Shown: positions 43,867 through 53,224 of the stretch, one piece after another
Layout: every line of letters starts with the position of its first letter
Position numbering within the stretch: the stretch's first letter is position 1
NCBI RefSeq assembly: GCF_020966755.1
Contig: NZ_JAJKFT010000010.1
Coordinates: forward strand, 3,064,720-3,128,719
Length of the DNA: 64,000 nt
Direction: 5' to 3'
DNA from: Blastopirellula sediminis
GTDB lineage: Bacteria > Planctomycetota > Planctomycetia > Pirellulales > Pirellulaceae
Notes under the pieces: model-generated
The model's input: only the letters and a program-made list of their open reading frames with translations
The model's database searches: none
Told to the model about the DNA's origin: nothing
Translations under genes and position numbers: made by a program

Positions 43867-45666
43867 CTATTCGGCTGAAGGGGAGTCGTCGCGCATTCCG
43901 TCTTGTTCAAAACCTGGCGAATCGAACGGCATGGTGGAGGTTTGATCGAGAATCTTCACCTCTTGCGGACTGGCGACCTTCTTCGCACTTCGGAGCTGGT
44001 TGTAAACGATTACGGCCTGGAGGCTCCAGAAGATCGCGATGATGATCCCCATCGAAGCCCCGAGGAATTGCAACGAAACGAAGCTCCTCGTTTCGACCAA
44101 CAAGCAGATCGCGGTCACGAAAGCGACGATCGCGACGATCAACTTGGTGACGTACACGTTGTTCCAGCGTTTGAGCGTGTGAACGTCGATCGCCGAGCGG
44201 GCCGATTGATTCGCCAGGTCGCGCAGAGCTCGCAAGTCGGAGGTTTGTTCGGGCGCCTTGCGGGACGGGACGAACTCGCCTGGATTGAAGGGAGTCTGAT
44301 CGACGACCTTCTTGGGAGGCTCCGGCGCTTTGGGTGATTCCGGTTTCGCTTGCGTAGCGGACTGCGATCCGTCACGACCGCGGACGCGATTCATCAGGCT
44401 CGACATGTACTCTTCAATCGAGACTTCGTCCTCATCGGCTGCTGAGGCCGGCGTCGGCTCTTCGTGGTAACTGACCGGAGCCGGGGGAGGCGACGGCTCA
44501 TATTCCTCTTCTTCGTCGTCGTCCGCATGCGGATTGAAGCCGAATTTGGCGAGGACGTCGGCGACGCTGGTCTGCGAAGCTTGCGGCTGCGGCGCGACCG
44601 GTTCTTCCGGTTCGGCTTCTTCCTCAGGCTCTTCTTCGTATTGGTTTTCGCTGTGGCTAGGAGCGTAGCTCGCCTGCGGTTCGCTGAGCTGCTGCGACAT
44701 GCTCTCCAACTCTTCGATTCGACGGGTCAGCTCTTCTTCACGCTGCGACCAGCCGCGCGACAAAACTTGCAGACGCTCGTTGGCGTCAGCCACGTCGCGC
44801 TGCGCTTTTTCCTGCGCTTCGATCGCTTCGGTCGAGGCGGACCCGCCGTTGGCCGCGAGATCGCGATTTTCTTGTTCGAGCGTTTCCAACTGCTGTTGCA
44901 ACTCCGCGATCTTCGCTTCGTTCGACTCGCTGGACTGTTGCAGTTCGTGCCGCAGTTGTTCGATCTCAGCGTGTTGTTCGGCGTTTGAGGTCGAATGCTG
45001 ATTCATCGTCTCCGCAGCCGAAACGCTATGGGCCTGCAGGTTGCGGTTTTCTTGTTCGAGAGACTCTAGCTGTTGCTGCAACGCAGCAATCTTCGCTTCG
45101 CTTGCCTCAAGCGTCTGCTGCAATTCGTGTCGCAGTCGTTCGGTCTCTTCGTCGTCGTGCGTTTCGGCGGGGTCGGATTTGGTCGTCGGAACTGCGGCCT
45201 CAGGATTCATCGACTGACGGACGATTTCGACCAGGCGATGCATCCGGCGACGATTCCGTCCGCGGATTTCTCCCAGCTGTTTTTCCAGCGACAGTACGCG
45301 ACGTTCGTTGTGGGGAGCGGCTTCGAGATTGGGATCGGGATCGATGCGGAAGCTGACCGCGCCGATCGTGATCAGGTCGCCGGAGACCAAGGGCGACTCG
45401 ACGACGCTTTGGCCATTGACGAAGACTTCGCCGTCGATGCGCTGCAGGGCCATGCCGGCCGATCCACGCCAAATGACGCAGTGACGCGGACGAATCCCGG
45501 CGGCGGCCAGGCGAAGCGAACAGCTAGCTGCCGAACCAATCACGCATTTGGTCCGCTCCAGGCGGACAGTCTGACCATCACGTTCGGTCCCCTCGACGCG
45601 GAGGACGAGCGGGCTCAGCGGTTTGCCAAGTAAGGGAGATTGGTGCAGATCGACTTGCGTGACCAT
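43867..45666 (-). CDS. FHA-domain coiled-coil membrane protein
   Basis: 599 residues from the ATG at 45666 (the frame continues upstream to a GTG at 45759). The FHA domain (about 20-115: KCVIGSAASCSLRLAAAGIRPRH, VFVNGQSV, LVSGDLITIG) would bind phosphothreonine peptides. A coiled coil (about 130-310) contains two tandem copies of RLRHELQQ...EAKIAALQQQLESLEQENR. An acidic linker (EEEPEEEAEPEEP) and a Pro-rich stretch follow, then two membrane segments (about 505-555: LIVAIVAFVTAICLL, FLGASMGIIIAIFWSLQAVIV) near the C-terminus. Probably a membrane-tethered signalling adaptor. Confidence 0.85.
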   Translation of the reverse strand: MVTQVDLHQSPLLGKPLSPLVLRVEGTERDGQTVRLERTKCVIGSAASCSLRLAAAGIRPRHCVIWRGSAGMALQRIDGEVFVNGQSVVESPLVSGDLITIGAVSFRIDPDPNLEAAPHNERRVLSLEKQLGEIRGRNRRRMHRLVEIVRQSMNPEAAVPTTKSDPAETHDDEETERLRHELQQTLEASEAKIAALQQQLESLEQENRNLQAHSVSAAETMNQHSTSNAEQHAEIEQLRHELQQSSESNEAKIAELQQQLETLEQENRDLAANGGSASTEAIEAQEKAQRDVADANERLQVLSRGWSQREEELTRRIEELESMSQQLSEPQASYAPSHSENQYEEEPEEEAEPEEPVAPQPQASQTSVADVLAKFGFNPHADDDEEEEYEPSPPPAPVSYHEEPTPASAADEDEVSIEEYMSSLMNRVRGRDGSQSATQAKPESPKAPEPPKKVVDQTPFNPGEFVPSRKAPEQTSDLRALRDLANQSARSAIDVHTLKRWNNVYVTKLIVAIVAFVTAICLLVETRSFVSLQFLGASMGIIIAIFWSLQAVIVYNQLRSAKKVASPQEVKILDQTSTMPFDSPGFEQDGMRDDSPSAE

Positions 45667-46220
45667 GACGGCGCCTATCGCTTCGACTAAGGCTCTGGAG
45701 GGTCGCTGTCCGCTTGAATTGGGAAGTAAATCAAGCAGCGACAAGGGGATATAGCTCACACCAGGGGGCTGGTCAAAGAACCGGGCGAATCAGGGCAGGG
45801 GAGTCGCCCCAAGAAAACAGGGGGAATTCGAAAAAACGGCTCGAATCGGTTTCTCCGATTGGCCGATTACGGTTACACGCTGCGGCGAAAGTGTCCTCAG
45901 AAAAAAATGAGAGAGATTCGCAAGCAAAATTTCTCGTTGAAATCAACGAGAATCAATGAACAGAACCCCTTTCTGCCGCGTAATTTAATATGGTTAAGAG
46001 ATTTTAAGGCAAGACCTGGAAGAATTTGGAATTTGAAGACTTCCCCTGTTCCGAACCGGTACTATATTTTCGTTACGCATGAAACCGTGAGTTCGACCCC
46101 CTCGATAGGATGGTTAATCAGCGGCAACGAGAATGGGCAAGTCCAAATACGGAAGCTGGCGGCCAGGAACAGTCGAAGTAAATCCTCCTGACCGGTTTCC
46201 GCCACATGAAGGTGACCACA
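45667..46220. promoter_or_regulatory. AT-rich intergenic region upstream of the DksA-like gene
   Basis: 554 bases; the part from 45880 to 46090 is the most A/T-rich of the window. It holds a perfect dyad TTCTCGTTG-AAAT-CAACGAGAA (45931-45952) and a TATATTTTCG stretch near 46062 that could be a -10-like element. A 110-codon plus frame at 45859 has no ribosome site or recognisable protein and is not called. Confidence 0.5.
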
Positions 46221-46625
46221 ATGGGTAAATCTCGAACGGACTTCATTGATAAGACCAAGGAGATCTTGTTGAAGCGCCGTGACGCGCTCCGCAAGGCCCT
46301 GGCGGGCGACTTGAGCATGCTGAAAGAGCTCGAGCAAACCGCTGGCGACGTGGTCGATTTCGCTCTTGATAGCGCTCAGGACGAATTGAGTTCGCAACTA
46401 GCGGAAGTAGAAAGCCGCGAATTGGCTCAAATCGATAAGGCGCTCGAGCGGATTCGCAGCGGTTCGTTTGGCGAATGCGAAGGTTGCGGCTGCAAGATCC
46501 CGGTCGCTCGGTTGCAGGCTCTGCCGTATGCGACGCTCTGCATCAAATGCCAACGCGAATTGGAAGAGTTGGGCGAAGACGGCGTCAGCTGGCGTCAAAA
46601 CTCGCAGGACGAAGTCTCGATTTAA
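46221..46625 (+). CDS. DksA/TraR family zinc-finger protein
   Basis: 134 residues from the ATG at 46221, with AAGG 8 bases upstream (an ATG five codons earlier is possible). An N-terminal coiled coil (about 5-80) is followed by the TraR-type C4 zinc finger CEGCGCKIPVARLQALPYATLCIKCQ-like segment (about 92-117, four Cys in CxxC and CxxC). DksA-like proteins enter the RNA polymerase secondary channel and modulate promoters, often with ppGpp; the tip Asp pair of DksA (DxxDxA) is not obviously kept, so it may be a related regulator rather than DksA proper. Terminator downstream. Confidence 0.88.
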   Translation: MGKSRTDFIDKTKEILLKRRDALRKALAGDLSMLKELEQTAGDVVDFALDSAQDELSSQLAEVESRELAQIDKALERIRSGSFGECEGCGCKIPVARLQALPYATLCIKCQRELEELGEDGVSWRQNSQDEVSI

Positions 46626-46655
46626 GCGAGTTTCGCCTCATTTTCCCGATCAACG

Positions 46656-46691
46656 AAAAGGCGGACGCCCACTGCGGCGGACCGCCTTTTT
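46656..46691 (+). terminator. Intrinsic terminator after the DksA-like gene
   Basis: AAAGGCGG / CCGCCTTT stem around a 17-base loop, then a T-run. Confidence 0.75.
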
Positions 46692-46814
46692 CTATGCGCT
46701 GATTGGCTTTACGTCGAAATCGCAGTTTATGAAAGACTTGCGTTCACCTGAGTACAGCCTAGAATTCGACGAGGATACTCTGTTTTCAGCGGTACTGGGC
46801 GTAGGACGGCAGAC

Positions 46815-47939
46815 ATGAACGCACGCAAATCCGGAAATCGACTCGCGGTACTCGCGTTGTTGCTGTTATGCGGTGGGCTAGTTAGCCCGGCTTTCGCCCA
46901 AGAGCAGCCGGTTCCTTCGCCGCGCGAACAGCTTCGCCAGGACATCTTGAGCGAAGTCGCTGCGATCGAAGTCCACGGCAACCTACTCAAGAAGGTATGT
47001 CGCTACGTACGTCCTTCGGTCGTGCATATCGAAGCGCGGAAGAAGGAAGGGGAGTCGCTCGCTTACGGCGGCAGCATTGTCGACGAAGCCGGCTCGGGCG
47101 TGATCATTCATCACCATGACAAAGATTACGTGCTGACCAATCGCCACGTCATCAGTCAGGCCGCCAATCAAGACATCAAGATTCATCTCGACGACGGCCG
47201 CATCTTGCGACCGACGCAAGTCTGGACCGACCGCGAAACCGACGTCGCCGTGATGGCGGTTGAAGCGGAACGACTGATCCCGGCCCAAGTCGCCGACAGC
47301 TCGGCGGTGGAGATCGGCGAGTTCGTCTTGGCCGTCGGCAGTCCCTTCGGGCTCAGCCAATCGGTCACCTATGGCATCATCAGCGCCAAAGGGCGCCGGG
47401 ATCTGCAGTTGGGACGCCAAGGTTTGAAGTTCCAGAACTTCATGCAAACCGACGCCGCGATCAATCCCGGCAATAGCGGCGGTCCGCTGTTGAACATGCG
47501 CGGCGAAGTGATCGGCATCAATACGGCGATCGCCAGCAACTCGGGCGGCAACGACGGCATCGGGTTTACGATTCCGATTAACTCGGCGCTCAACATCGCT
47601 TGTCAGATGATTGACGACGGCAAGGTTTCTCGCGCCTTTCTGGGAGTCGTCCTCGATTCGCAGTACGACAGCAAAGCGGCGGAGAAGCTCGGATTGCCGA
47701 TGGCGAAGGGAACCCGCGTTAACGGCGTAACCGAAGATTCGCCTGCCGATGCGGCCGGCATTTTGGTCGGCGACGTCATCGTCCGTTTCAACAACCAGGA
47801 TATCGAAGACGATTCGCACCTGGTGAATGTCGTCAGCCTATCGCCGCTGCACGTCAAGTTGCCGGTCGATCTTTACCGCGAAGGAAAGCTAATGGTCGTC
47901 GAACTGGAACTGGCGGTCCGCGACGCGTCGGTGAAGTAA
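46815..47939 (+). CDS. HtrA/DegP-family trypsin-like serine protease with PDZ domain
   Basis: 374 residues with a signal peptide (NRLAVLALLLLCGGLVSPAFA, cleaved before QEQ). The chymotrypsin-fold domain (about 60-255) has the complete triad: His in LTNRHVIS (about 110), Asp in RETDVAV (about 142), Ser in NPGNSGGPLLN (about 221). One PDZ domain (about 265-370: RAFLGVVLD, VNGVTEDSPADAAGILVGDVIVRFNNQDI) follows. Classical DegP has two PDZ domains, so this is of the DegS/HhoA size. It likely degrades or processes misfolded envelope proteins. Confidence 0.93.
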   Translation: MNARKSGNRLAVLALLLLCGGLVSPAFAQEQPVPSPREQLRQDILSEVAAIEVHGNLLKKVCRYVRPSVVHIEARKKEGESLAYGGSIVDEAGSGVIIHHHDKDYVLTNRHVISQAANQDIKIHLDDGRILRPTQVWTDRETDVAVMAVEAERLIPAQVADSSAVEIGEFVLAVGSPFGLSQSVTYGIISAKGRRDLQLGRQGLKFQNFMQTDAAINPGNSGGPLLNMRGEVIGINTAIASNSGGNDGIGFTIPINSALNIACQMIDDGKVSRAFLGVVLDSQYDSKAAEKLGLPMAKGTRVNGVTEDSPADAAGILVGDVIVRFNNQDIEDDSHLVNVVSLSPLHVKLPVDLYREGKLMVVELELAVRDASVK

Positions 47940-47960
47940 TCGCCGCATGGTTGCCGCTTC

Positions 47961-48038
47961 GTGTGCCACTGCTGGCTTGTCCAGCAGTGGGTAGTGGGTA
48001 CCAAGTTCGCACTGCTGGACAAGCCAGCAGTGGCACAC
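47961..48038. repeat. Palindromic repeat family D, copy 2 (inverted orientation)
   Basis: GTGTGCCACTGCTGGCTTGT..CCAGCAGTG left arm, CACTGCTGGACAAGCCAGCA..GTGGCACAC right arm. The centre GGTAGTGGGTACCAAGTTCG is the reverse complement of the copy 1 type centre, so it lies in the opposite direction. Confidence 0.9.
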
Positions 48039-48049
48039 TTGGGTTTTTT

Positions 48050-48997
48050 CTACAGCGCGCCTCGAATCGCGGCGCGCAATCCTTGGACGACGCAGTCCTG
48101 CACGCGCGGTACGTTGATCTTGGTCGCCACTTCCATGTTGGTCGCCCAGCTGCGATGTTCGCGGCGATCAAAGATCGTGGCGCCCAGGGTGATCTCGCCT
48201 GAGGTTTCGACGTCGCCGGCCATTTCTTCCATCTCGAACAGCTCGGGATGCAGCACCGCCGCCACCGCGATTGCGTCGTGCAGATAGATCCCTTCGATCC
48301 CCAGCTCTTGCCGATGGCTCCGGTAAACGAACGGGAGCAATTGGTGCAGCAGCTGCGAAGCGGGGGACGATTCGATGTTCGGCAATTGATCGAGCAGATC
48401 GAGACCGAACGCCGCCTGACGCGTCACGTCGAGCGGAATCAGCGTCTTGGTCGTCCGCGACTTGAAAACGGTCCGGGCCGCCATCGCGTCAAAGTGAAAA
48501 TTGAACTCGGCGGCCGGGGTGACGTTGCCGATGCAGTTGATCGCGCCCCCCATGATGACGATGCGGCCGATCTGGGCGGCGATCATCGGGTCGCGCTGCA
48601 GCGCCCGAGCAATGTTGGTCATCGGGCCCAGGGCGACGAGGGTCACTTCCTCGGGCGCGGCTCGAATCTCGTCGCAGATCAGCTTTTCGGCCGGATGTCG
48701 TTGATGGAGCGAAGAGACGACCAACTGCAGATTCGCCAGGCCGTCGGCGCCGTTGAGGTCGGTTCCATCGACTGGAGGAGCGGAGTTGGGCCCCGATCCG
48801 ACCCCAATTCGCGGTCGACGCGGCGGATCGAGCCGTTCGATCAGACCCTGCAAATTGCGGCCCGCCTGATCGGCGGGAACGTTGCCCGCGGTCGACGTAA
48901 CCGCCACAACATCCAAATCGGAATGGAAAAGCGCGACCATCAGGGCGACGGCGTCGTCGATTCCCGGATCGCAGTCAATGATAACCTTCCTGGCCAT
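48050..48997 (-). CDS. Nucleoside hydrolase
   Basis: 315 residues from the ATG at 48997. It belongs to the inosine-uridine preferring nucleoside hydrolase family: VIIDCDPGIDDAVALMVAL with the Asp cluster that binds calcium, LVALGPMTNIARAL, IVIMGGAINCIGNVTPAAEFNFHFD, and YLHDAIAVAAV with the late Asp ligand. It cleaves ribonucleosides to base and ribose for salvage. Divergent from trpD about 200 bases away. Confidence 0.95.
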   Translation of the reverse strand: MARKVIIDCDPGIDDAVALMVALFHSDLDVVAVTSTAGNVPADQAGRNLQGLIERLDPPRRPRIGVGSGPNSAPPVDGTDLNGADGLANLQLVVSSLHQRHPAEKLICDEIRAAPEEVTLVALGPMTNIARALQRDPMIAAQIGRIVIMGGAINCIGNVTPAAEFNFHFDAMAARTVFKSRTTKTLIPLDVTRQAAFGLDLLDQLPNIESSPASQLLHQLLPFVYRSHRQELGIEGIYLHDAIAVAAVLHPELFEMEEMAGDVETSGEITLGATIFDRREHRSWATNMEVATKINVPRVQDCVVQGLRAAIRGAL

Positions 48998-49196
48998 AGT
49001 CGATCTTCGACCTCGCTCGCAGCGGTGGTTATGTCGTGAATTGCCTCGCAAGACGATCTTGTCCTGCTACGGTTGAGGCTTGCCCTCCCTATTTATAGCA
49101 AAAGGCCGCCGAGAGGTGGAGTCGAACGCGGGTGGGAGCGGAGCCGACGACTCGGTAAAATCAGCGGCAACCGATTGTTTGTCTAGGAAACGAATT

Positions 49197-50210
49197 GTGA
49201 ACGACGCCATCTGGGAAAAACTAGAAGCGGGCCAAGATCTGACGCTGGACGAAATGTCCGGGGCGATCGACGAGATCATGCATGGCGCCTGGCCGGATGA
49301 GCAGATCGCTCGGCTGCTGACCGGGATTAACGCCAAGGGACCGGCCGTCGACGAGTTGGCTGGCGCCGCGATCGCGATGCGGCGGAACATGGCGGCGATC
49401 CGCACCGACCGGACCGACGTGATCGACACCTGCGGCACCGGGGGCGATGGAAGCGGCACGTTCAATATCAGCACCGCCGCGGCCATTGTGACCGCTGCGG
49501 CCGGAGTTCCGGTCGCCAAGCACGGCAATCGGAGCGTCACCAGCAAGACGGGGAGCGCCGACGTCCTTGCGCAGCTGGGCGTGAACATCGAAGCGACCGT
49601 TCCTCAAATCGAACGTTGCTTGAACGAGATCGGCATCTGCTTTTGTTTCGCACCGCTGGCGCATCAGTCGATGCGACACGTCTCGGCCGTTCGCAAGAGC
49701 CTAGGCGTGCCGACGATATTCAATCTGCTGGGGCCGCTTTGTAATCCGGCCAAGGCGCAGTATCAGTTGCTCGGCGTTGGTCGCCCTGGCATGCGCGATT
49801 TGATGGCGGCTGCGGTTTTGAAGTTGGGCGTTCGTCGCGCGGTGCTCGTCACCGGCGAAGATGGTTTGGATGAAGTGACGCTGACCGGCAAGACGCATGC
49901 GACGATGGCGGCCGGCGGTGAGCTGCAGAAATGGGATTGGAGCCCGACTGATTTTGGCCTCGCGGTCGCGGGACTCGAATCGATGCAGGTGAGCAATCCC
50001 GAAGAAAGCGCCGCGATGATTCGTCGCGTTCTGACCAAAGAAAAATGCCCGTCGCGCGACATCGTCGTCTTGAACGCCGCCGCCGCAATTTGGACCGCCG
50101 AGAAAGCGGCCAGCCCCAACGAAGCGGCCGCGATGGCGGCGGAAGCGATCGACAGCGGCGCGGCGCAAGCGAAGTTGGAGCAGTTGGCGTCGTTATCGCA
50201 CACGGCGTAA
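49197..50210 (+). CDS. trpD: Anthranilate phosphoribosyltransferase
   Basis: 337 residues from the GTG at 49197, with TAGGAAA 7 bases upstream. It transfers phosphoribosyl from PRPP to anthranilate, the second step of tryptophan synthesis. Motifs: DTCGTGGDGSGTFNIST (PRPP loop), KHGNRSVTSKTGSADVL, FAPLAHQSMRHVSAVRKSLG, NLLGPLCNPA and GEDGLDEVTLTG. Other trp genes are not in the window. The longer open frame upstream does not start convincingly. Confidence 0.97.
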   Translation: MNDAIWEKLEAGQDLTLDEMSGAIDEIMHGAWPDEQIARLLTGINAKGPAVDELAGAAIAMRRNMAAIRTDRTDVIDTCGTGGDGSGTFNISTAAAIVTAAAGVPVAKHGNRSVTSKTGSADVLAQLGVNIEATVPQIERCLNEIGICFCFAPLAHQSMRHVSAVRKSLGVPTIFNLLGPLCNPAKAQYQLLGVGRPGMRDLMAAAVLKLGVRRAVLVTGEDGLDEVTLTGKTHATMAAGGELQKWDWSPTDFGLAVAGLESMQVSNPEESAAMIRRVLTKEKCPSRDIVVLNAAAAIWTAEKAASPNEAAAMAAEAIDSGAAQAKLEQLASLSHTA

Positions 50211-50239
50211 ATCGCCGGCGTTGGAGATCGTCCGACCGG

Positions 50240-50294
50240 CGCTGGCGTGGCGACGCATTTCCCTCGCTGGCGCTTCGGGCTACCAATAGCGCGA
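50240..50294. repeat. Family B repeat, inverted copy
   Basis: CGCATTTCCCTCGCTGGCGC then TTCGGGCTA: the reverse complement of the family B core, between trpD and the converging gene. Confidence 0.75.
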
Positions 50295-51002
50295 CTAGCG
50301 TTGGCGCTGGTTGGCCATTTGCGTGGCTAACAGATCTAGTTGCCCTTTCACGTCGGCGAGCAGGACGTGCGGGCTGGCGCCTTCGGCCATGTGCAAGTAG
50401 AAGTTTTGGCTGGGGGATGCGTGCGTGGTGTTGGCCAGACGCGTCGTCGCTTGCAGGTCGTGCAATTCTTCTTCCACCAGTTGCACATGTCGATGCAGGC
50501 GGCGGTTGTATTGCATGACGCTGTCGAGCTGGAAGACGACGCCGACCAGCATCGCGGCAAGTCCCAGCGCCGTGAGCGGTTGACCGACGATGGTCAGAAT
50601 CGGACGTGGTTCAAACAGCGCCCAGCCGAGCAACACCAGTCCGCAGACCATCATGATCGAGCCGAGCGAGGTCGCCAGCCACGAAAAGATCGGCGTCTGC
50701 GGCCCGTGGATCTTCTTTTTCGGCGTCGCAGGCGTCGCAGGCGGACGTGGCGGGGCCGATTCGCGGAGCGGGGAAGGTGAGGGGGGCGTCAGCATCTTGT
50801 CCGGCGCGGCGTCTCGTCCCATCATCGCGACGATTCGATCAATCGTCTGCAAATCTTCCTGCAAGCGGAGCGTATCGATCCGCAGGGAAGGGGGCTCTTC
50901 CGGCTTCGCTTCCAACGTGTTCTGACATCGCCCGCAGATGATGCGCGCATCTTCCGCAGCAGCGATTGCAGGAACGTCTTGGCGGCAGTGTTCGCACCAC
51001 AT
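50295..51002 (-). CDS. Zinc-ribbon membrane protein
   Basis: 235 residues from the ATG at 51002 (the frame upstream runs into a family D repeat and is not used). N-terminal MWCEHCRQDVPAIA..IICGRCQN gives a CxxC-x-CxxC zinc ribbon. A Pro-rich linker is followed by two membrane segments (about 110-165: LGSIMMVCGLVLLGWALF, LTALGLAAMLVGVVFQL) and a cytosolic helical C-terminus. Function unknown. Confidence 0.75.
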   Translation of the reverse strand: MWCEHCRQDVPAIAAAEDARIICGRCQNTLEAKPEEPPSLRIDTLRLQEDLQTIDRIVAMMGRDAAPDKMLTPPSPSPLRESAPPRPPATPATPKKKIHGPQTPIFSWLATSLGSIMMVCGLVLLGWALFEPRPILTIVGQPLTALGLAAMLVGVVFQLDSVMQYNRRLHRHVQLVEEELHDLQATTRLANTTHASPSQNFYLHMAEGASPHVLLADVKGQLDLLATQMANQRQR

Positions 51003-51186
51003 GGGGAGCCGGATTCGCAGGAGAGATCGAAGGATGGCTAGCAATCGCCAGCCGCGCCATGGTTGGCGTCTTCTCTTGAATCGGCTAGCGGAGCGGCTCG
51101 ACCTGAACGATTCTGCCGGTTTCTCCGGCAAAGCGAACCTGCCGGGCGACGGCGTTGCTAGCGAGGTCGTTCGATATAGGTGTTGG

Positions 51187-51263
51187 CGTGCCACTGCTGG
51201 CTTGTCCAGCAGTGCGAACCTTTTACCCGCTACACACTGCTGGGCAAGCCAGCAGTGGCACAC
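51187..51263. repeat. Palindromic repeat family D, copy 3
   Basis: GTGCCACTGCTGGCTTGTCC..AGCAGTG left arm and CACTGCTGGGCAAGCCAGCA..GTGGCAC right arm; centre CGAACCTTTTACCCGCTACA. Located at the 3' end of the nrnA gene. Confidence 0.88.
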
Positions 51264-51269
51264 GGCTGA

Positions 51270-52256
51270 CTACTGCAATCCTTTTTCCATCGCTGGCAGA
51301 ACCGCGGACATCGCTTCTTTCAGCGACTTCGAGATGGTAGCGCCGGCCGCCGCTTTGTGACCGCCGCCCCCAAACTTGCCGGCAACTTGCGAGACGTCGA
51401 GCGAAGATCGGCTACGGAAGCTGGCTTTCACGCCGCCGTCAGGTAATTCGATAAAGAGAACCGCCGCTTGCACCCCTTGGATGACGAGCATCATGTTGAT
51501 CGCATCTTCGGTATCGCTCGTGGTTGAACCAGTCGCTTCAAAGTCTTCCAGCACGGCGGTGCTATAGGCGAGTCGACCGCAATCGGTGACGACTACCTTC
51601 GACAAGATTCGCCCCCGCAACAACACGCGAGCCAACCGGTCTCGTTCGTACAAGTCGGCGTAAACGGCCGCCGGCGAAGCGTCTGCATCGACCAGCCCGG
51701 CGATGGCGCGATAGGTTCCGCTGGTAACCGAGCTAAAGCGAAACCAGCCGGTATCGGTGGCGATCGCCGTGAACAACTGCGAAGCGGTTTGCGGATCGAG
51801 CGAAAGTCCCCACGCCTGAGCCGCTTCGTAGACCAAGCGTCCGGTCGCTTCGGCGGTTGAGTCTTTGAAGACTTGGGCGCCGAGATCGTCTTCGCTGACA
51901 TGATGATCGAGAACGAACTTCGGACCAGCGAACGCTTTCAGCACTTCCCCCATCTCAGCCAACTGAATCCAAGCGCCGGTATCGACCACCATCAATGCGT
52001 CGAACGTGCCGACTAACGCCGCGGCCGTGACGTCGCGACCGAGGACCCGGACCTCGCCGGTTGGATCGATGAAGCCGAGATGCGGCGGGGTTTCGGAAGC
52101 GTTGACGATCGTCGCTTCTTTCCCCATCTGCCGCAGCAGTGCGGCCATGGCGAGTTCGCTGCCGAGCGCGTCGCAGTCAGGACGAACGTGGCTGGTCAGC
52201 AGGAACCGCTGATACGGCGCGATGGCGTCGGCCAGTTTTTTCCAGTCGATGTTCAT
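51270..52256 (-). CDS. DHH/DHHA1 phosphoesterase, NrnA-type (nanoRNase/pAp phosphatase)
   Basis: 328 residues from the ATG at 52256. DHH motifs: LTSHVRPDCDALGSELAM, VVDTGAWIQL, FVLDHHVSEDD, TDTGWFRFSS. The C-terminal DHHA1 part has KASFRSRSSLDVSQVAGKFG and FGGGGHKAAAGA. NrnA degrades 2-5 nt RNAs and, in some bacteria, converts pAp to AMP. It begins five bases after the ribF stop on the same strand, so the two form an operon. Confidence 0.93.
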   Translation of the reverse strand: MNIDWKKLADAIAPYQRFLLTSHVRPDCDALGSELAMAALLRQMGKEATIVNASETPPHLGFIDPTGEVRVLGRDVTAAALVGTFDALMVVDTGAWIQLAEMGEVLKAFAGPKFVLDHHVSEDDLGAQVFKDSTAEATGRLVYEAAQAWGLSLDPQTASQLFTAIATDTGWFRFSSVTSGTYRAIAGLVDADASPAAVYADLYERDRLARVLLRGRILSKVVVTDCGRLAYSTAVLEDFEATGSTTSDTEDAINMMLVIQGVQAAVLFIELPDGGVKASFRSRSSLDVSQVAGKFGGGGHKAAAGATISKSLKEAMSAVLPAMEKGLQ

Positions 52257-52261
52257 GGCGT

Positions 52262-53224
52262 TTATCTCGTTTCTCCGGCGACGCGCGTCGTCAGCCAATC
52301 GCTGTAAGCGAGTTTTACCGCTTCGACGTCTTGATGAATCTGGCTGGTCAACTGCTGCGGATCGCTAAAGGCGCGCACGTCCCGCAGCCGCGCCAGAAAG
52401 GCCAACTCCAACGGTTCGCCATACAGCGAACCAGCAAAATCTATCAGATGAGCTTCGACCTTGGGGTGTCCTTCGCCAAAAGTTGGATTGGGGCCGATAT
52501 GGATCGCGGCGGCGTGCGTCAGTTCCTGGCGAACGACATAGCCGGCGTAGACGCCATGTGCGGGAACGATGGTGTCGATCGCTTCCAGGTTCGCCGTGGC
52601 GAAACCGAGCGTGTTGCCGCGGCCGGCGCCATGCGTCACCATGCCGCGCAGGCGATACGGTTCGGTCAGCATGCGACGCGCGGTTTCGACATCGCCGCCG
52701 GCAATCGACTGGCGGACGCGACTGCTCGAAATGATTTCGGCGTCGCTGGGGAGCTGGAGCGGGTGCACGATTTCGAGCGTCAGCGAGTGCTGCTCGCAAA
52801 GCTCTCCCAGCAATTTTGTATCGCCGCGGCGGTCTCGACCGAAATAAAAGTTCGGCCCTTCGACCATCGCTTTGGCTTGCAGCTTGTCGACGACGATCTG
52901 CTGAAAGAAATCTTCGGCCGAGAGCTCCAAAAGAGCCATGTCGGTCGGATAGGCGATCATCGCATCGACCCCCAGTTGCGCCAGAAGCTGCGCTTTGCGG
53001 CGCGTCCAGGTCAGCGGCGGCGGAGTTTGCTCGGGACGGAGCAACCGGACCGGGTGCGGGTCGAACGTGAAGACGATGGTCGGACCATGCACGGCGCGCG
53101 CTTGCCGACGGATCGCTTCCACGATCCGGGCATGTCCGAGATGGACGCCGTCAAAGTTTCCGATGGCGAGCGCGCCCCCGAGAATCTCTGGGGGAACGTG
53201 CTCTAAATCGTGCAACAGTCGCAC
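52262..53224 (-). CDS. ribF: Bifunctional riboflavin kinase/FAD synthetase
   Basis: 320 residues from the GTG at 53224, with AGGA 7 bases upstream. The FAD synthetase half (about 1-185) has AIGNFDGVHLGHARIV and VFTFDPHPV and IISSSRVRQSIAGGDV; the riboflavin kinase half (about 190-310) has YRLRGMVTHGAGRGNTLGFATANL, GVYAGYV, and NPTFGEG, VEAHLIDF. It makes FMN and FAD from riboflavin. First gene of the ribF-nrnA operon. Confidence 0.96.
   Translation of the reverse strand: MRLLHDLEHVPPEILGGALAIGNFDGVHLGHARIVEAIRRQARAVHGPTIVFTFDPHPVRLLRPEQTPPPLTWTRRKAQLLAQLGVDAMIAYPTDMALLELSAEDFFQQIVVDKLQAKAMVEGPNFYFGRDRRGDTKLLGELCEQHSLTLEIVHPLQLPSDAEIISSSRVRQSIAGGDVETARRMLTEPYRLRGMVTHGAGRGNTLGFATANLEAIDTIVPAHGVYAGYVVRQELTHAAAIHIGPNPTFGEGHPKVEAHLIDFAGSLYGEPLELAFLARLRDVRAFSDPQQLTSQIHQDVEAVKLAYSDWLTTRVAGETR

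Noticed and set aside
45859-46191. 110-codon plus frame in the A/T-rich gap before the DksA-like gene
   Set aside because: No start signal; its composition reflects non-coding DNA.
51003-51263. N-terminal extension of the zinc-ribbon gene
   Set aside because: It reads through repeat family D; the ATG at 51002 directly precedes the zinc ribbon.
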